Both the position numbers and the translations under genes were made by a program. Positions 1 through 11,103 of a stretch of DNA of 64,000 nt are shown here, in pieces (within the stretch, counting starts at the first letter, position 1; every line of letters begins with the position of its first letter). The stretch comes from Siphonodentalium dalli (taxonomy: Eukaryota > Mollusca > Scaphopoda > Gadilida > Siphonodentaliidae). The stretch is from positions 78,349,980 through 78,413,979 of the forward strand of contig CP136063.1 of assembly GCA_032622095.1 (NCBI GenBank). The letters run 5' to 3'. Under the pieces are notes generated by a model, which saw nothing but the letters and a program-made list of their open reading frames with translations, was not told the origin of the DNA and ran no database searches.

Positions 1-304
1 ATTACCGGTACGTTATAGAGTAGGAAATTACTACAGGTTACTACGTTTTCAGATTTTTGCAGTTTTTGGACCAGGAACCATTCTATTCAACAAGATACAT
101 TGAATGCGCGTAAATAAACATACACAAGAGTCTCATAAACAGTTATTAAACAGTATTACAGACGACAGCTAGATACCAATTTTCAGTTAATAAGAAATTA
201 TATAAACTTCGAGACGAAAATATGTTATTAAAATGTACTTTTACTCCCATGAAGTAGAAACGTAGACAGTTTTGTCGAATTTCGCGCTTTAAACTGGTCC
301 TTAC

Positions 305-412
305 CGGCCCAATCATACCGGCCACCGATTCGAAGTTACCTGACCCTTTCTGCTTTATACGCTCCGCGATGTCGCGATAATGTACTTTATCTGGTGCGAT
401 GTTATACATAGC
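305..412 (-). CDS. Weak candidate exon, interrupted by the fold-back element
   Basis: On the - strand this stretch is open, reads as a balanced polypeptide (core PDKVHYRDIAERIKQK) and ends at a GTAAGG donor just below 305. Its 5' side runs directly into the left target-site copy of the fold-back element at 413-421. If the element is removed, the frame stays open into 5598 and beyond. I do not recognise the protein; the run looks helical and basic, as in a small DNA-binding domain, but this is a guess. It lies opposite to the + strand gene whose intron this should be, so it may be a relic of a mobile element rather than a host exon. Confidence 0.2.
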
Positions 413-839
413 CTTTACATCGGGTCCGTGAAGTTGGATCGAAGTTCGAGTTCGAAATTCGGTGGAGATTTGCGTGAAGTTAGATTGAAGTTCGAAGTTC
501 GAAATTCAGATTGAAATTCTACCCCTACTTTTTTTGCCTCAAGTTCACTGTTGTGTTCCAATTCGTGCTCCCCTGGTCGAATTTTGGGTCAAAAGTGATT
601 TTTTTTTTACTTTTTCTGAGATACTGCTGGAAAATTTTGCCACGGCACTGGAATTAGTATTGGTACTTGGTATGTTTGATACTTTCCGTAAGAGAATCCA
701 GCAAACTAACGCTCAGCTTCGAGAAATTACTCGATCTATAGGTTTGAATTTCAATCTGAATTTCAATCTGGGCGAATTTCGATCTGGATTGACGTTCGAA
801 AATCAGATTGAAATTCAACCCCTAATTTTTCGTTGCTAA

Positions 840-1345
840 ATTCCCTATGTACACATAAACATAACAACCACGGGGCTATCTTTTGGATTCTTCTTATGCC
901 GCCAATAGTCCATCTATAAATCACAAAACATGTCACATACGCCTGTCCAGCTGTTCAAAAATTGGGCGTATAAGTCGTGTGTGGGGTAAAAATATGCCAT
1001 TTATTGTTGCTAAATTCCTTATTTATGCATAAGCACAACATCCACGGGGCTATCCTTTGTGGATTCTTCTTGTGCCACCACTAGTCCATCTCGAAATCGC
1101 AAACTAGGTCAGATACGCCTGTCCAGCTGTTCTAAAATTGGGCGTAAGTCGTGTGTGGGGTAAAAATATGCCATTTTTTGTTGCTAAGTTCCCTATGTAT
1201 ACATAACCACAGCAGCCACGGGGCCATCCTTTTGGATTCCTCTTATGCCGCCACTGGTCCATTTAGAAATCACAACCTAGGTCATATACGTTCAAAAATT
1301 GGGCGTAAGTAGTGCGTGGGGTGAAAATAATGAAAAAAAGGTCAT
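840..1345 (-). repeat. Tandem ~180-bp units, reverse orientation (3 copies)
   Basis: Three degenerate units contain, in reverse, the motif block that recurs through the element (CCACGGGGCTATC, then a CCATCT block, GTCACATACGCC, and CCAGCTGTTCAAAAATTGGG). Array orientation flips between about 1345 and 1360, where the two halves meet around a short AATGAAAAAAAGG / CCAAAATGGC joint. Confidence 0.8.
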
Positions 1346-1359
1346 TTAGGCCAAAATGG

Positions 1360-2500
1360 CATATTTTTACCCCACGCACGACTTACGCCCAATTTTTGAA
1401 CAGCTAGACAGGCGTATGTGACCTAGTTTATGATTGTTAGATGGACAAGTTGCGGCACAGGAAGAATCCAAAAGGATAGCCACGTGGCTGTCGTTGCTGT
1501 GCCTGTCGTTGCTGTGCCTATCTTTGCACCAAGCACGACACACGCCCCAATTTATGTACAGCTGGACGGCCGTTTGTGACCTCGTTTGTGATTTATAGAT
1601 GGACTAGTGACGGCACAAGTAGAATCCAAAAGGATAGCAGCTGTGGTTATGCATACATAATATTTTTGAAAAGCTGGACGGGCCTAGATTGTAATATCTA
1701 GATGGACTAGTGGCGGCACAAGAAGAATCCACAAAGGATAGCCCCGTGGCTGTTGTGGTTATGCCTACATAAGGAATTTAGAAACAAAAATGGCCTATTT
1801 TTACCCCACGCACGACTTTCGCCAAATCTGTGAACAGCTGGACGGGCGTATGTGACTAGGTTTGTGATTTCTATATGGACTAGTGGTGGCGCAAGAAGAA
1901 TCCACAATGATAGCCTCGTGGCTGATATGTTTATGCCTACGCAGGCGATTTAGCAACGATAATTTATCTTCTTTTTTTTTCATTATTTTGACCCCGCACG
2001 CACGACTTACGCCCAAATTTTGAACAGCTGGACATGCGTATGTGACTAGGTTTGTGATTTCTAGATGGAATAATGGTGGCACAAGAAGAATCCACAAGGA
2101 TAGCCCTGTGGCTGCTATGGTTATGCCTCCGCTGGTGATTTAGCAACGAAAAATTACATTGTTTTCATTATTTTGACCCCACGCACGACTTACGCCCAAT
2201 TTTTGAATAGCTGAACTAGTTAGTGATTTCTAGATGGATTAATGGTGGTAGAAGAATAATCCACAAGGAAAATGTCCTAGTTTTTCCCCACGCACGACTT
2301 ACGCCCAATTTTTGAACAGCTGGACGGGCATATGTGACTTGATTTGTGATTTCTAGATGGGCTAGTGGTGGCACAAGAAGAATCCACAAGGATATCCCCG
2401 TGGCTGCTGTGGTTATCCATACATGGGGAATTTAGTAACGAAAAAAATGGTTTATTTTACCTGGAGCGCGACTTACATGCACGTCCGATTAGTGGATAGC
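1360..2500 (+). repeat. Tandem ~180-bp units, forward orientation (about 7 copies)
   Basis: Repeated landmarks are CGCACGACTTACGCCC, TTTTTGAACAGCTGGAC, GGCGTATGTGAC, GATTTCTAGATGG and CACAAGAAGAATCC, at spacings of roughly 110-190 bp. Several units are internally shortened. The open frames here are antisense products of the repeat itself, not genes. Confidence 0.8.
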
Positions 2501-2890
2501 CTCGTGGCTGATATGGTTATGCCAACGCAGGCGATTTAGCAACATATCCTTGCGCAAATACGCACATAATCGACCTATAATCTTAATTAGGTACATAAAG
2601 TGACTATTTGTTTCTGAAATAAGCAGATAATGGAGTCAAAGTCGTCATTTCATTTTATGGCATGAGCCACAGTGAAAACACATACTAATGAGCATTCACC
2701 TGAAAAGTCGTGGGTTCGCTAATTTTTGTCATTGTCCGCACATAATCTGCTTTGAATCGCCAATATATGGTCTCATTTTCAGCACACTATCGACTCAAAA
2801 TGATATATTCTAAGCAGAATACCTACCTAAAATAGTGTTCCTTATAAGCAAATAATGTGCTGGTTTTCAGGAGAACAGGCTGGATTAAGC
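2500..2890. other. Non-repetitive spacer inside the fold-back element
   Basis: A roughly 390-bp AT-rich stretch interrupts the 180-bp array. It has no clear reading frame and no match elsewhere in the window. It may be a relic of the original cargo or an old insertion. Confidence 0.4.
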
Positions 2891-3343
2891 AACGAAAAAT
2901 CACATTTTTTCATTATGTTCACACCACACACTACTTACGCCAAATTTTTGAACAGCTGGACGGCCGTATATGATCTAGTTTGTGATACATAGGGAAACAA
3001 GCAACGAAATGACTTACGCCCAATATTTGAACAGCTGGACGGGCGTATGTGACTTGATTTGTGATTTATAGATGGGCTAGTGGTGGCACAATAAGAATCC
3101 AAAAAGGATAGCCCCGTGGATGTTGTTATGCATACATAATGAATTTAGCAACAAAAATGGCATATGTTTACCCCACGCACGACTTACGCCCAATTTTTGA
3201 ACAGCTGGACATGCGTATGTGACTAGGTTTGTGATTTGTAGATGGACTAATGGTGGCACAAGAAGAATCCACAATGATAGCCCCGTGGCTGCATGCTATG
3301 TTTATGCCTATGCAGGCGATTTAGCAACGATAATTTACCTTTT
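2890..3343 (+). repeat. Tandem ~180-bp units, forward (about 3 copies)
   Basis: The same unit as 1360-2500 is seen, with AACAGCTGGAC landmarks near 2950, 3030 and 3200. The array is cut at 3343 by the nested element that begins TATCCCCCGCC. Confidence 0.75.
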
Positions 3344-4455
3344 TATCCCCCGCCAAATTTAAAATTTGCGGGGGGATATAGTAATGGGTTCCGTCCGTCC
3401 GTCTGTCTGGGCGTCCGTCCGGGCGTCCGTCCGTCCGTCTGTCCCGAATTTGTAAGCGTCATAACTTGAACAAATGTAAATGGTTTTCAAAAATTTGTGG
3501 TATATGAGTTCACCTGACCATTACCTAGAAGAGTTCGCAAGCCAGGTCTGGCCAGATATTTTTACCGGAGTTATTGGACTTTGTTTATTATTTTTGTCGA
3601 ATTTACCAAATAGCAAATAGACGACATCACAGGGCTCATTTCCACAAATCTCAACAGATTAAAAACATATTTGGTATGTGAGTTCACCTGACCATTACCT
3701 AGAATGAGGTCGCAAGCCAGGTCTGGCCGGATATTTTTACCGGAGTTATTGGACTTTGTTTATTATTATTGTCGAATTTACCAAATAGCAAATAGACGAC
3801 GTCACAGGGTTCATTTCCACAAATGTCAACGGATTTCAAAGATTTTTGGAATATGAGTTCACTTGACCAGTATCTAGAACGAGTTCGCAAATCAGGTCCG
3901 GCCGGATATTTTCAGCAGAGTTATTTGACTTTGTTTATTTTTTTGCGTGCAAATTGACGACGTCACAGGGCTCATTTCCACAAATGTCAACGGATTTCAA
4001 AGATTTTTGGTATATGAGTTCACATGACCAGTATCTAGAACGAGTTCGCAAACCAGGTCCGGCCGGATATTTTCAGCAGAGTTATTGGACTTTATTTATT
4101 TTTGTGTGTGCAAATTGACGACGTCACAGGGCTCATTTCCACAAATGTCAACAGATTTCAAAGATTTTTGGTATATGAGTTCACATGACTAGTATCTAGA
4201 ACGAATTCGCAAACCAGGTCCGCTCGGATATTTTCAGCAGAGTTCTTGGACTTTGTTTATTATTTTTAGTGCAAATGGACGACGTCATATGGCAAATTTC
4301 CACAAATGTCAGTCCTAAAATGAGTTTGTAAGCCAGGCTTTTTGACAAAACCCCACCTCTTGTTGAGAATGCACTTCCCCAACTGCACAATTCGGCAGAG
4401 AACGCAAACATTATTGACAATGCACTTCCCCAACTGCACATTTCGGCGGGGGATA
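3344..4455. mobile_element. Nested TIR element with five ~165-bp internal repeats
   Basis: The element begins TATCCCCCGCCAAAT and ends ATTTCGGCGGGGGATA, its inverted counterpart. Near its left end it carries a GTCCGTCCGTC run (3395-3445). It then has five direct repeats starting near 3497, 3672, 3848, 4007 and 4169, each with a TGAGTTCAC block, TCTAGAA, GTTCGCAA, GGATATTTT and GACGTCA blocks. It is inserted in the 180-bp array of the larger fold-back element. A two-copy ~60-bp repeat (GAATGCACTTCCCCAACTG) lies near its right end. No coding frame. Confidence 0.65.
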
Positions 4456-4469
4456 CCGCCGTCTGCGAC

Positions 4470-4800
4470 TGCTTGTTTTCATTATTTTGACCCCAGGCAC
4501 GACTTACGCCCAATTTTTGAACAGCTGGACAGGCGTATGTGACTAATGGTGGCACAAGAAGAATCCACAATGACAGCCCCGTTGCTGCTATGGTTATACC
4601 TACGCAGGCGATTTAGCAACGTTAATTTACCTTTTTTTCATTATTTTGACCCAACTCACGACTTACGCCCAATTTTTTAACAGCTGGACAGGCGTATGTG
4701 ACCTGTTGTGTGATTTATAGATGGACTAGCGGCGGCATAATAATAATCCAAAAGGATAGCCCCGTGGCTGCTGTGGTTATGTATACATAGGGAATTTAGC
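4470..4800 (+). repeat. Tandem ~180-bp units, forward (2 copies)
   Basis: The array resumes after the nested element, with GACTTACGCCC and GGACAGGCGTATGTGAC landmarks twice, and then joins the right arm at GGGAATTTAGCAACG. The same junction is seen in inverted form near 835-850 on the left. Confidence 0.75.
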
Positions 4801-5597
4801 AACGAAAAATTATGGGTTGAATTTCAATCTGAATTTCGAACTTCAATCCAGATCGAAATTCGCCCAGATTGGCATTCAGATTGAAATTCAAACCTATAGA
4901 TCGAGTAATTTCTCGAAGCTGAGCGTTAGTTTTCTGGATTCTCTTACGGAAAGTATCAAAAACGCCAAGTTTCAACTCGATCGAACCATAAACAGTGCCA
5001 CTTCCCTCCAACACCACCCCTATCATAATATTGAAGTCGAGCGCCGTGGCAAAATTTCAGTCCAGTAGTATCTCAGAAAAAGTGAAAAAAATCACTTTTG
5101 ACCCAAAATTCGAACAGGGGATCAGGAACTAGATCACAGCAAAGAAATTGAGGCAAAACAAATTGGGGGTTGAATTTCAATCTGAATTTCGAACTTCGAA
5201 CGAATCTCCACCGAATTTCGAACGCTCAGATTGAAATTCAAACCTATAGATCGAGTAATTTCTCGAAGCTGAGCGTTAGTTTGCTGGATTCTCTTACGGA
5301 AAGTATCAAAAATGCCAAATTTCAGCTCGATCCAGCCATAAACAATGCCACTTCCCTTCGGCACCTTAATATTGAAGTCCAGCGCCGTGGTCCAGCAGTA
5401 TCTCAGAAAAAGTGAAAAAAAATCACCTTTGACCAAAAATTCGAGCAGGGGAGCACGAATTGGAACACAACAATGAACTTGAGGCAAAACTAAATGGGGG
5501 TTGAATCTCCACCGAATTTCGAACTCCAATCTAACTTCACGCGGATCTCCACCGAATTTCGAACTTCGAACTTCGATCCAACTTCACGGCGGGACCC
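4800..5597 (-). repeat. Right arm of fold-back element, duplicated
   Basis: Two tandem copies of an approximately 360-bp arm sequence start near 4805 and 5160. Both contain TCGAGTAATTTCTCGAAGC and CTCTTACGGAAAGTATC. The left arm has one inverted copy (about 430-835). The long open frames on both strands follow from this repeat's periodic TTCGAA/GATTGAAATTC composition. Confidence 0.75.
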
Positions 5598-5694
5598 CTT
5601 TACATCGATCAAGTTAAATTGCTATAAAAAAAACCTTATATTTATGTATACGGTAACATAAGTAATAATAATATTCTATATTACTCACACGCAG

Positions 5695-5954
5695 GTCGCC
5701 TTTATCTAGGCGCTAACGATGGAATCGACTGCATATATTCAACCATGACCCAGCTCAGCCATTTCGGAGGGCGTGGTTTCTCAATCTGGGAGGACCTTGG
5801 ATCATCCACTCCACCATATGTCAGTCAGTACTACTCCTCTGGTGGTGACATCGAGTTTCATCTCGAGCAGGAGTTCCCGGCCGTGTTCAACAGTCGAGCA
5901 ACGAACAAAAATTGGATGCCAACACAGACAATGGACAGCCAGTCTCCACTCATG
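5695..5954 (+). CDS. Choice-of-anchor I domain protein (mesenchyme-specific cell surface glycoprotein-like), internal exon
   Basis: This is an internal coding exon. The acceptor is ..CACGCAG at 5694 and the donor GTATGT starts at 5955. It opens with two bases completing a split codon, then reads 86 residues. Recognisable family blocks are GGRGFSIWED near residue 28, a serine/glycine-rich SSGGDIEFHLEQ segment and EFPAVFNS. The family (beta-propeller-like, secreted or cell-surface; known from echinoderm mesenchyme protein and bacterial relatives) has the same order: FSIW block, 'SGDD..E' block, 'FP..FNS'. The exon ends in phase 0 with MDSQSPLM, where relatives (from memory) carry an acidic 'DSRSDNK'-like stretch. 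The exon continues in frame into the exon at 14404. Upstream exons are not in the window. The molecular function of the family in animals is not established. Confidence 0.85.
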
Positions 5955-6014
5955 GTATGTGCAGGGGAAAGGCTGGAATGTCTCCGTTTCTGATGTGATC
6001 ATTGTAACAAGCCG

Positions 6015-6133
6015 TCGATCACATTCGTAGCCAGCTTTTCAAATCGATCACAAATGTAGCCAGCTTTTCAAGAGCGATCACACTCGTAGCCAGCTTTTCA
6101 AGAGCGATCACACTCGTAGCCAGCTTTTCATAT
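6015..6133 (+). repeat. 30-bp minisatellite, about 4 copies
   Basis: The unit GTAGCCAGCTTTTCAAG plus AGCGATCACACTC is repeated, with the last two copies nearly identical. It starts about 60 bases after the GTATGT donor of the preceding exon. Confidence 0.85.
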
Positions 6134-6399
6134 TAGTGGAGTAGCTTACGCAAAATCGTTCACGTTTGGATTAAAGCATGAAACTTTCAGGGTTGGTTGG
6201 GTATGTGGTCCACATAAACCATTTAGCTGGTTCCAGGATTTTGGTGACTTGGCATTTCGAAAATGAGAGATTATAGGGGTATCTATTTTGTATCAAATCT
6301 AATGTCTACATTATAGGAAGCGATACCATGGTGTCCGCATTTGTATCCACCTCCAATTGGTCTACGATAATGCAAAATGGCCACCACAATGGACGTCAA

Positions 6400-7640
6400 A
6401 AGTACAAAATTTGTCGTTTTTTCACTAATATTTTTAAAATCAGTTTTTGCTTTTTGGAACTGGTTGAGAATTGTGACTTTATATTGTATTGGTCATGTTA
6501 ACTGACCATTGGAGCAATGAAATATGCCATATATGGGCTCCCCGTCCCTTCCGTCACTTCATGAAGTTAAAAAGTCGATTTTACAGAGCGCAGTATAAAA
6601 TTTTACCAAAATCACCGTTGGGATTCTTGTCACATGTCGTCAAGAAATGAGAAGATCTGTAATCTAATTGAGGAATTCCATTTCTTATGAATATTCCAAC
6701 TCAATTGTACCAAAATTGTCATTTTAGCTCAAAATGGCGGCCAAAATATTGAAAATTGTAAATATTGCGTGCCATGCAACCGCATACGTTGTGGTATCGG
6801 ATGTGTATATTGTTTTGATCTGTCCTAAATGTGTCATACTGATTTGTTTTAGACACAATTACTCAAGATGGTTGTCAAATGGCAACCACATTTGGTGAAA
6901 AAAAAGTTGATTTTTCACATATATTCTCCGATGATCCGAAAACATAGCAAATTATGATTCACTTTGTATTAACCATGTTACTTAATCAACTGACAACTAA
7001 ATGTTCTATTCTGTGTTTCCAAGTAACTTATGTCATGACAAATTCATTTTAAAAATGTAGTATGGAATTTTTCCAAAAATTCTTTTGGGAATCTGACCAT
7101 GTTTTTGTGCGAAATGGACAGAACTTTGAAACTGAACTGAAAGGGGTTATATTATGTGGCTACTCTGGCTCAATAACATAAACATTCTGACTAGTTGGTA
7201 TCGATATTGATTGACTAATGTCAGGAAAACCGTTTCCCACATTGCACATATAAACCACCAAGACGTAGAGCTCGATGAGGCCTCTCTATCGATTAACATA
7301 TCCCTGAGTTATTGTGGAAAGCGATATCCAGCCAAATATACACCCTTACAACCCACCATGACGATACACTCGCTCCATGTATACATTAATACCACACAAA
7401 TTACCATGTAGCCCTCGCGTTTTACACACACACCTCACCCATGACCATACAGACATATCTGGGTATACCCTTACACCACACACTTGTAGTGTGGTCGTGT
7501 GAGAGTTGAACCCGGAAGAAACTGGATACAAGCTGATTCTGGTGCCATTCGACGCGGAAAAACACCAGGAACAACATATCCAAAATCCGCAAAATCCGCT
7601 TATGCGAAATGTCGGTTGTTATCGGAAAATACTGAATTTC
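6400..7640 (+). mobile_element. Decayed copy of the palindromic element found at 30385
   Basis: Blocks shared in the same order with 30700-31700 include GGAACTGGTTGAG, TAACTGACCATTGGAGC, GATTTTACAGA.CGC, GAATATTCCAACT and CAAAATGGC.GCCAAAAT. A short minisatellite (ACCCATGACCATACAG) follows near 7440. The segment at 7480-7600 (GTGTGGTCG, CAAGCTGATTCTGGTG) recurs inverted at 9530-9650. Divergence is substantial, so this is an old insertion. Confidence 0.6.
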
Positions 7641-9460
7641 TGGGGTAGGTGCTTCAATTAATGCCAAATTCGTAATAAATTGAAATATACACAAACAATG
7701 CTTAGTCGTAAACCATATCTGTAGAATGTTTTTTTTCCCAAAATGGCCGCCAAAATGGACAAAATCGAATGAAAATTACACTTTGTGCAAAATTTAATAG
7801 CTAGTCCTATACGAGTGAACAAACGCTCGAATTATGCGAGGAAGAATGACTGCAGAGTATAAGAGAAACTTTTGATTAGAGATGTACGAATTCTCTCTAA
7901 TGTATCTCATGAGAGCAAGCGAAATCAGGGTCTCAAGAAACGGTTAAATCTGGACTTTTGGGAGCCCAGAAACGGAAAAATAACGCAGTTTTATCTGTAC
8001 TGCTTATCTTGAATCGTGTGATATATGTGTAATTAAACAGCTAAACGGGATTTAGTAGGGATGTATTGACTATGTGACCTTTCGCCAGAAGCAGAAATAT
8101 GTGTACTCAGAGCAGTCTCACGAACATGACCGATCATCAACTATTTTGACATCGACGGCATAAAACCTTTAAAAATTAACTGGTATAAAACGGTATGAAA
8201 GATATTCATATAGTGCTGGGTAAATGCGTAGATCCTATTGTCCGTGTCTCAAAATAGTAGTTATAGTTGCCTCAGATCAAGTGATAAGACACCAATATTT
8301 CGCTTTTATCACAAGAATGCATGGTGGTATACCATGAACTAAATTTATTAAAACACAAAGGAGTACCATATACTATCTTCAACAATTTCCAAACTTGACC
8401 AAAATTGCCTACATACTCTGTGACAGTGACTGTGTTTATACTTGGAAATTATATTTGGTTGAATTCACCAAGGCCACATCTACGCGAAACTTACTACATT
8501 GTCTTCAAACGCATCACCGCGTTTACCCCTTCTGCCTAATGTTACGCATGGCTGCTGCACATAGAACCACAACTAACAATATTGCGTGAATGTTCAATGT
8601 TGAAATAACATCTTAAACGACGATCACCTGGTATTTAGCACGACTACGTTGGTGGCAATGGTACATATATGGTAAGATATTATCAAACAAAAATATACCG
8701 AAAACTAATAGTGTGCATTGCGTGGTAGCTTACTCCAGTTGTTAAGAGGCGATTGAAGTAATTTGAACAAAACTGTCTACTAAGAAACCCGTTTGATGGC
8801 AGCATGAAAATTGGTCTTACCGATGTAGCTTCTCTTTGATCTGGTGAGATGCGGTGCTGATCTATTGAAGATATGAGTGTTTATTTACAGTGTAATTATC
8901 ATTGCGAAATATGTGTATGGTTTATTATCACCGAGAGTGTTGACATTTCCGGAAATTTATACCGCTAGAGCGACGACTTAAATTTCGGCGTTACATTCAA
9001 TAATTAATCACCTTGCCGAATGAAACTACTACATGTATGCACTGTGAGGCGAAACATTAGTTCGTGTGTTGCATGCCCGAAATTATTGTTTTTGGCCCGA
9101 CAGTTAGATGTTGGATAAGGAGAACACCCAAACGTTAAAGACGTAAATCATTGGGGTTTGACTTGCGGTGGATTGGCCGATAAATCCTTCAGATTGTTCT
9201 GTTTTAATGATGTGTGTAACTTTAAAGATATTTTACAACCGACTTGTACATTACGAATACGTATTTCACTCTCCTATGTGGTTATCCAATATGTTGCTTT
9301 CTTCGTGGTGTGGCTTGGAGTTGCGTCCATTTTGACAGCCATTTCATGGCCACGATTGTATAATTTTCTGTCCGTGTCACTCTATTCGCTCCCGTACTCT
9401 AATTTAACGCAAACTGGTATAACCGCGTAATTCCGATGCCACGATATATCGTATAATGAC
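7640..9460. other. Intron sequence without recognisable features
   Basis: AT-rich intronic DNA. The longest frame (9158-9430) has no convincing start, splice context or family. I see no repeats shared with other parts of the window. Confidence 0.4.
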
Positions 9461-9479
9461 TTTTTTCGAGAACTGATGT

Positions 9480-9910
9480 AGTATAGACAACCATGTTGGA
9501 CGCCATCTTGGATAACAAAGTTTCCCCACAGTGGATTTTTGCGGATTTTGGGTATGTTGTTCCTGAGGCTTTTCCGCGTCGAATGACACCAAGATCAGCT
9601 TGTATCCAACTTCTTCCGGGTTGATGCCCAAAGTCTGCTTCAACGACCACACTATTGACTATACAGCCATGAGTCACCATGCATGCATACATACACATCA
9701 GATATACTTCTACACCTCACCCGTGTCCTGTAGTCACTCTATATAAACTGTACAACACATTCATGATCAAACAGTCACTTCTTGCATGTATACATATTCG
9801 CCTCACAATACAATCACTCCCTGTGTATATATTTGCCACGCCCATGGCCATGTAGCCACTCAAGATAGACATATACACCACACCAATGGCCATACAGCCG
9901 TTATATATAT
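9480..9910 (-). repeat. Inverted partner of 7480-7600 followed by 50-bp minisatellite
   Basis: 9530-9650 is the reverse complement, with substitutions, of 7480-7600. From about 9690 the degenerate ~50-bp minisatellite begins (TATACATATACACC, CACCCATGACCATATAG, TCACTCC blocks). Together with 6400-7640 this suggests the two arms of a decayed palindromic element. Confidence 0.6.
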
Positions 9911-10389
9911 ACTAATAATCTGCATAATTGGATTAAATTTACCAAATATTTGAACATTTTGTCTATTGTTCCACATCTTGGTAGCCGGTTATATTTGAAT
10001 GCATGTGGTTTTTACGGAAACCAATAATTTCCTGTATACATAGTGTTATAATATTGTGTTTCTCATCATTGTGCACAAATTGGCAACTTATTTGTAATTT
10101 TGAGTAAGAGTTTAGGAGCATATTTTTTTTCTTCAAAACAGGAACAAAGTTTTCTTACCAGGTAAATTATTTCTCCTAATTAGAAAATTATTCTCACATG
10201 TTTTTCTTGGAAAGGTAATTTCTTGAAATGAGAAAAATACTTACATGTTCTCATTTCAAAAATATTCTCATAATCAGAATTTAAATTTCTATTAGAAAAT
10301 AATTTTCTAAATATAAGAAACTTTTAATGTAAGAAAATTTTCTAGGTATACTCCCAAGATAATATTTCTTGTTTTAAGTATTTTTCTTG

Positions 10390-11100
10390 CACACACTCCA
10401 GGCTTGCATAAAACCTCGTGATAATTCAGACACTCGCTGTATACTCATAACCACATTCGAGGTCATATAGTCAATCCTTGTTTACCAATTAACATCAAAA
10501 TTGGCCGTACAGTCACTCCATATGCATATATTGGCCACACGCATGGCCATATAGTCACTAAAGATATACATGTACACCCCACCCATATCTATATAATCAC
10601 TCCAGGTATACATATACATATCAGACATGGTCATGCAGCCTTCAAGACATTCCAATACCCTGCACACCACCTCACCATTGGCCAAACAGTCACTCCCAGT
10701 ATACTCATTGGCCACACCCATGACCATATAGCCACTCAAGATATGCATATACACCCCAATCATGACCATAGAGTCAATCCAGGTTTGTGATTTCACCTCA
10801 CCAATGGCCATACCAGTACCCTGTACACCACCTCACCATTGTCCATACGTCACTCCTCATACATATTCGCCACACGCAAGGCATATAGCCGCTCAAGATA
10901 TACATATACATCTCGCACATTGTCATATATAGAGTCACTCCGGGTATATATATACACATCGCCATTGATTGTGTACACCAATATCCCGCACACGGCCATT
11001 TGTACACTCCATGCAGACTTGCATATACACCTCACCCATGGAAATTCAGCCATTCACTGTATATACTCATATAGCATACAGCTACTCCATGTATACATAT
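10390..11100 (+). repeat. Degenerate ~50-bp minisatellite
   Basis: About 13 diverged units combine the blocks GTATACATATACACC, CACCCATGACCATATAG and CACTCCAGG. The same minisatellite fills the centre of the palindrome at 30385-35217. The open frames here (such as 10482-10811) are periodic translations of the repeat. Confidence 0.75.
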
Positions 11101-11103
11101 ATA

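Larger units (their letters stand above)
422..5597. mobile_element. 5.2-kb fold-back (inverted-repeat) element with 9-bp target duplication
   Basis: The element begins GGGTCCGTGAAGTTGG and ends with the matching inverted sequence (..CCAACTTCACGG..GGACCC). It is bounded by the direct repeat CTTTACATC at 413-421 and 5598-5606, which I read as a 9-bp TSD. The arms (422-840 and about 4800-5597) are rich in TTCGAA motifs and are inverted relative to each other; the right arm is doubled. The interior is an array of ~180-bp units plus a nested element. No transposase reading frame is visible, so it is non-autonomous. A 9-bp duplication with long arms fits Mutator-like or Foldback-type elements; the superfamily is inference. 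It lies in the intron just upstream of the exon at 5695. Confidence 0.8.

Noticed and set aside
1707-3274. Several - strand open frames of 60-98 residues with a shared MWILLVPPLVHLEITNL-like start
   Set aside because: They are antisense translations of the ~180-bp tandem unit; recurrence of the peptide follows from the repeat, and none has family motifs.
4796-5529. Overlapping open frames on both strands (76-131 residues) in the fold-back right arm
   Set aside because: The arm's periodic TTCGAA/GATTGAAATTC composition keeps several frames open; peptides mirror each other and repeat between arm copies.
6015-6133. CRISPR-like array (30-bp repeats)
   Set aside because: Repeats are head-to-tail without unique spacers and lie in a eukaryotic intron; a minisatellite.
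10482-11053. Met/Tyr-rich 109-residue and related frames
   Set aside because: Direct translation of the 50-bp minisatellite (periodic YMYTWSDY-like pattern).
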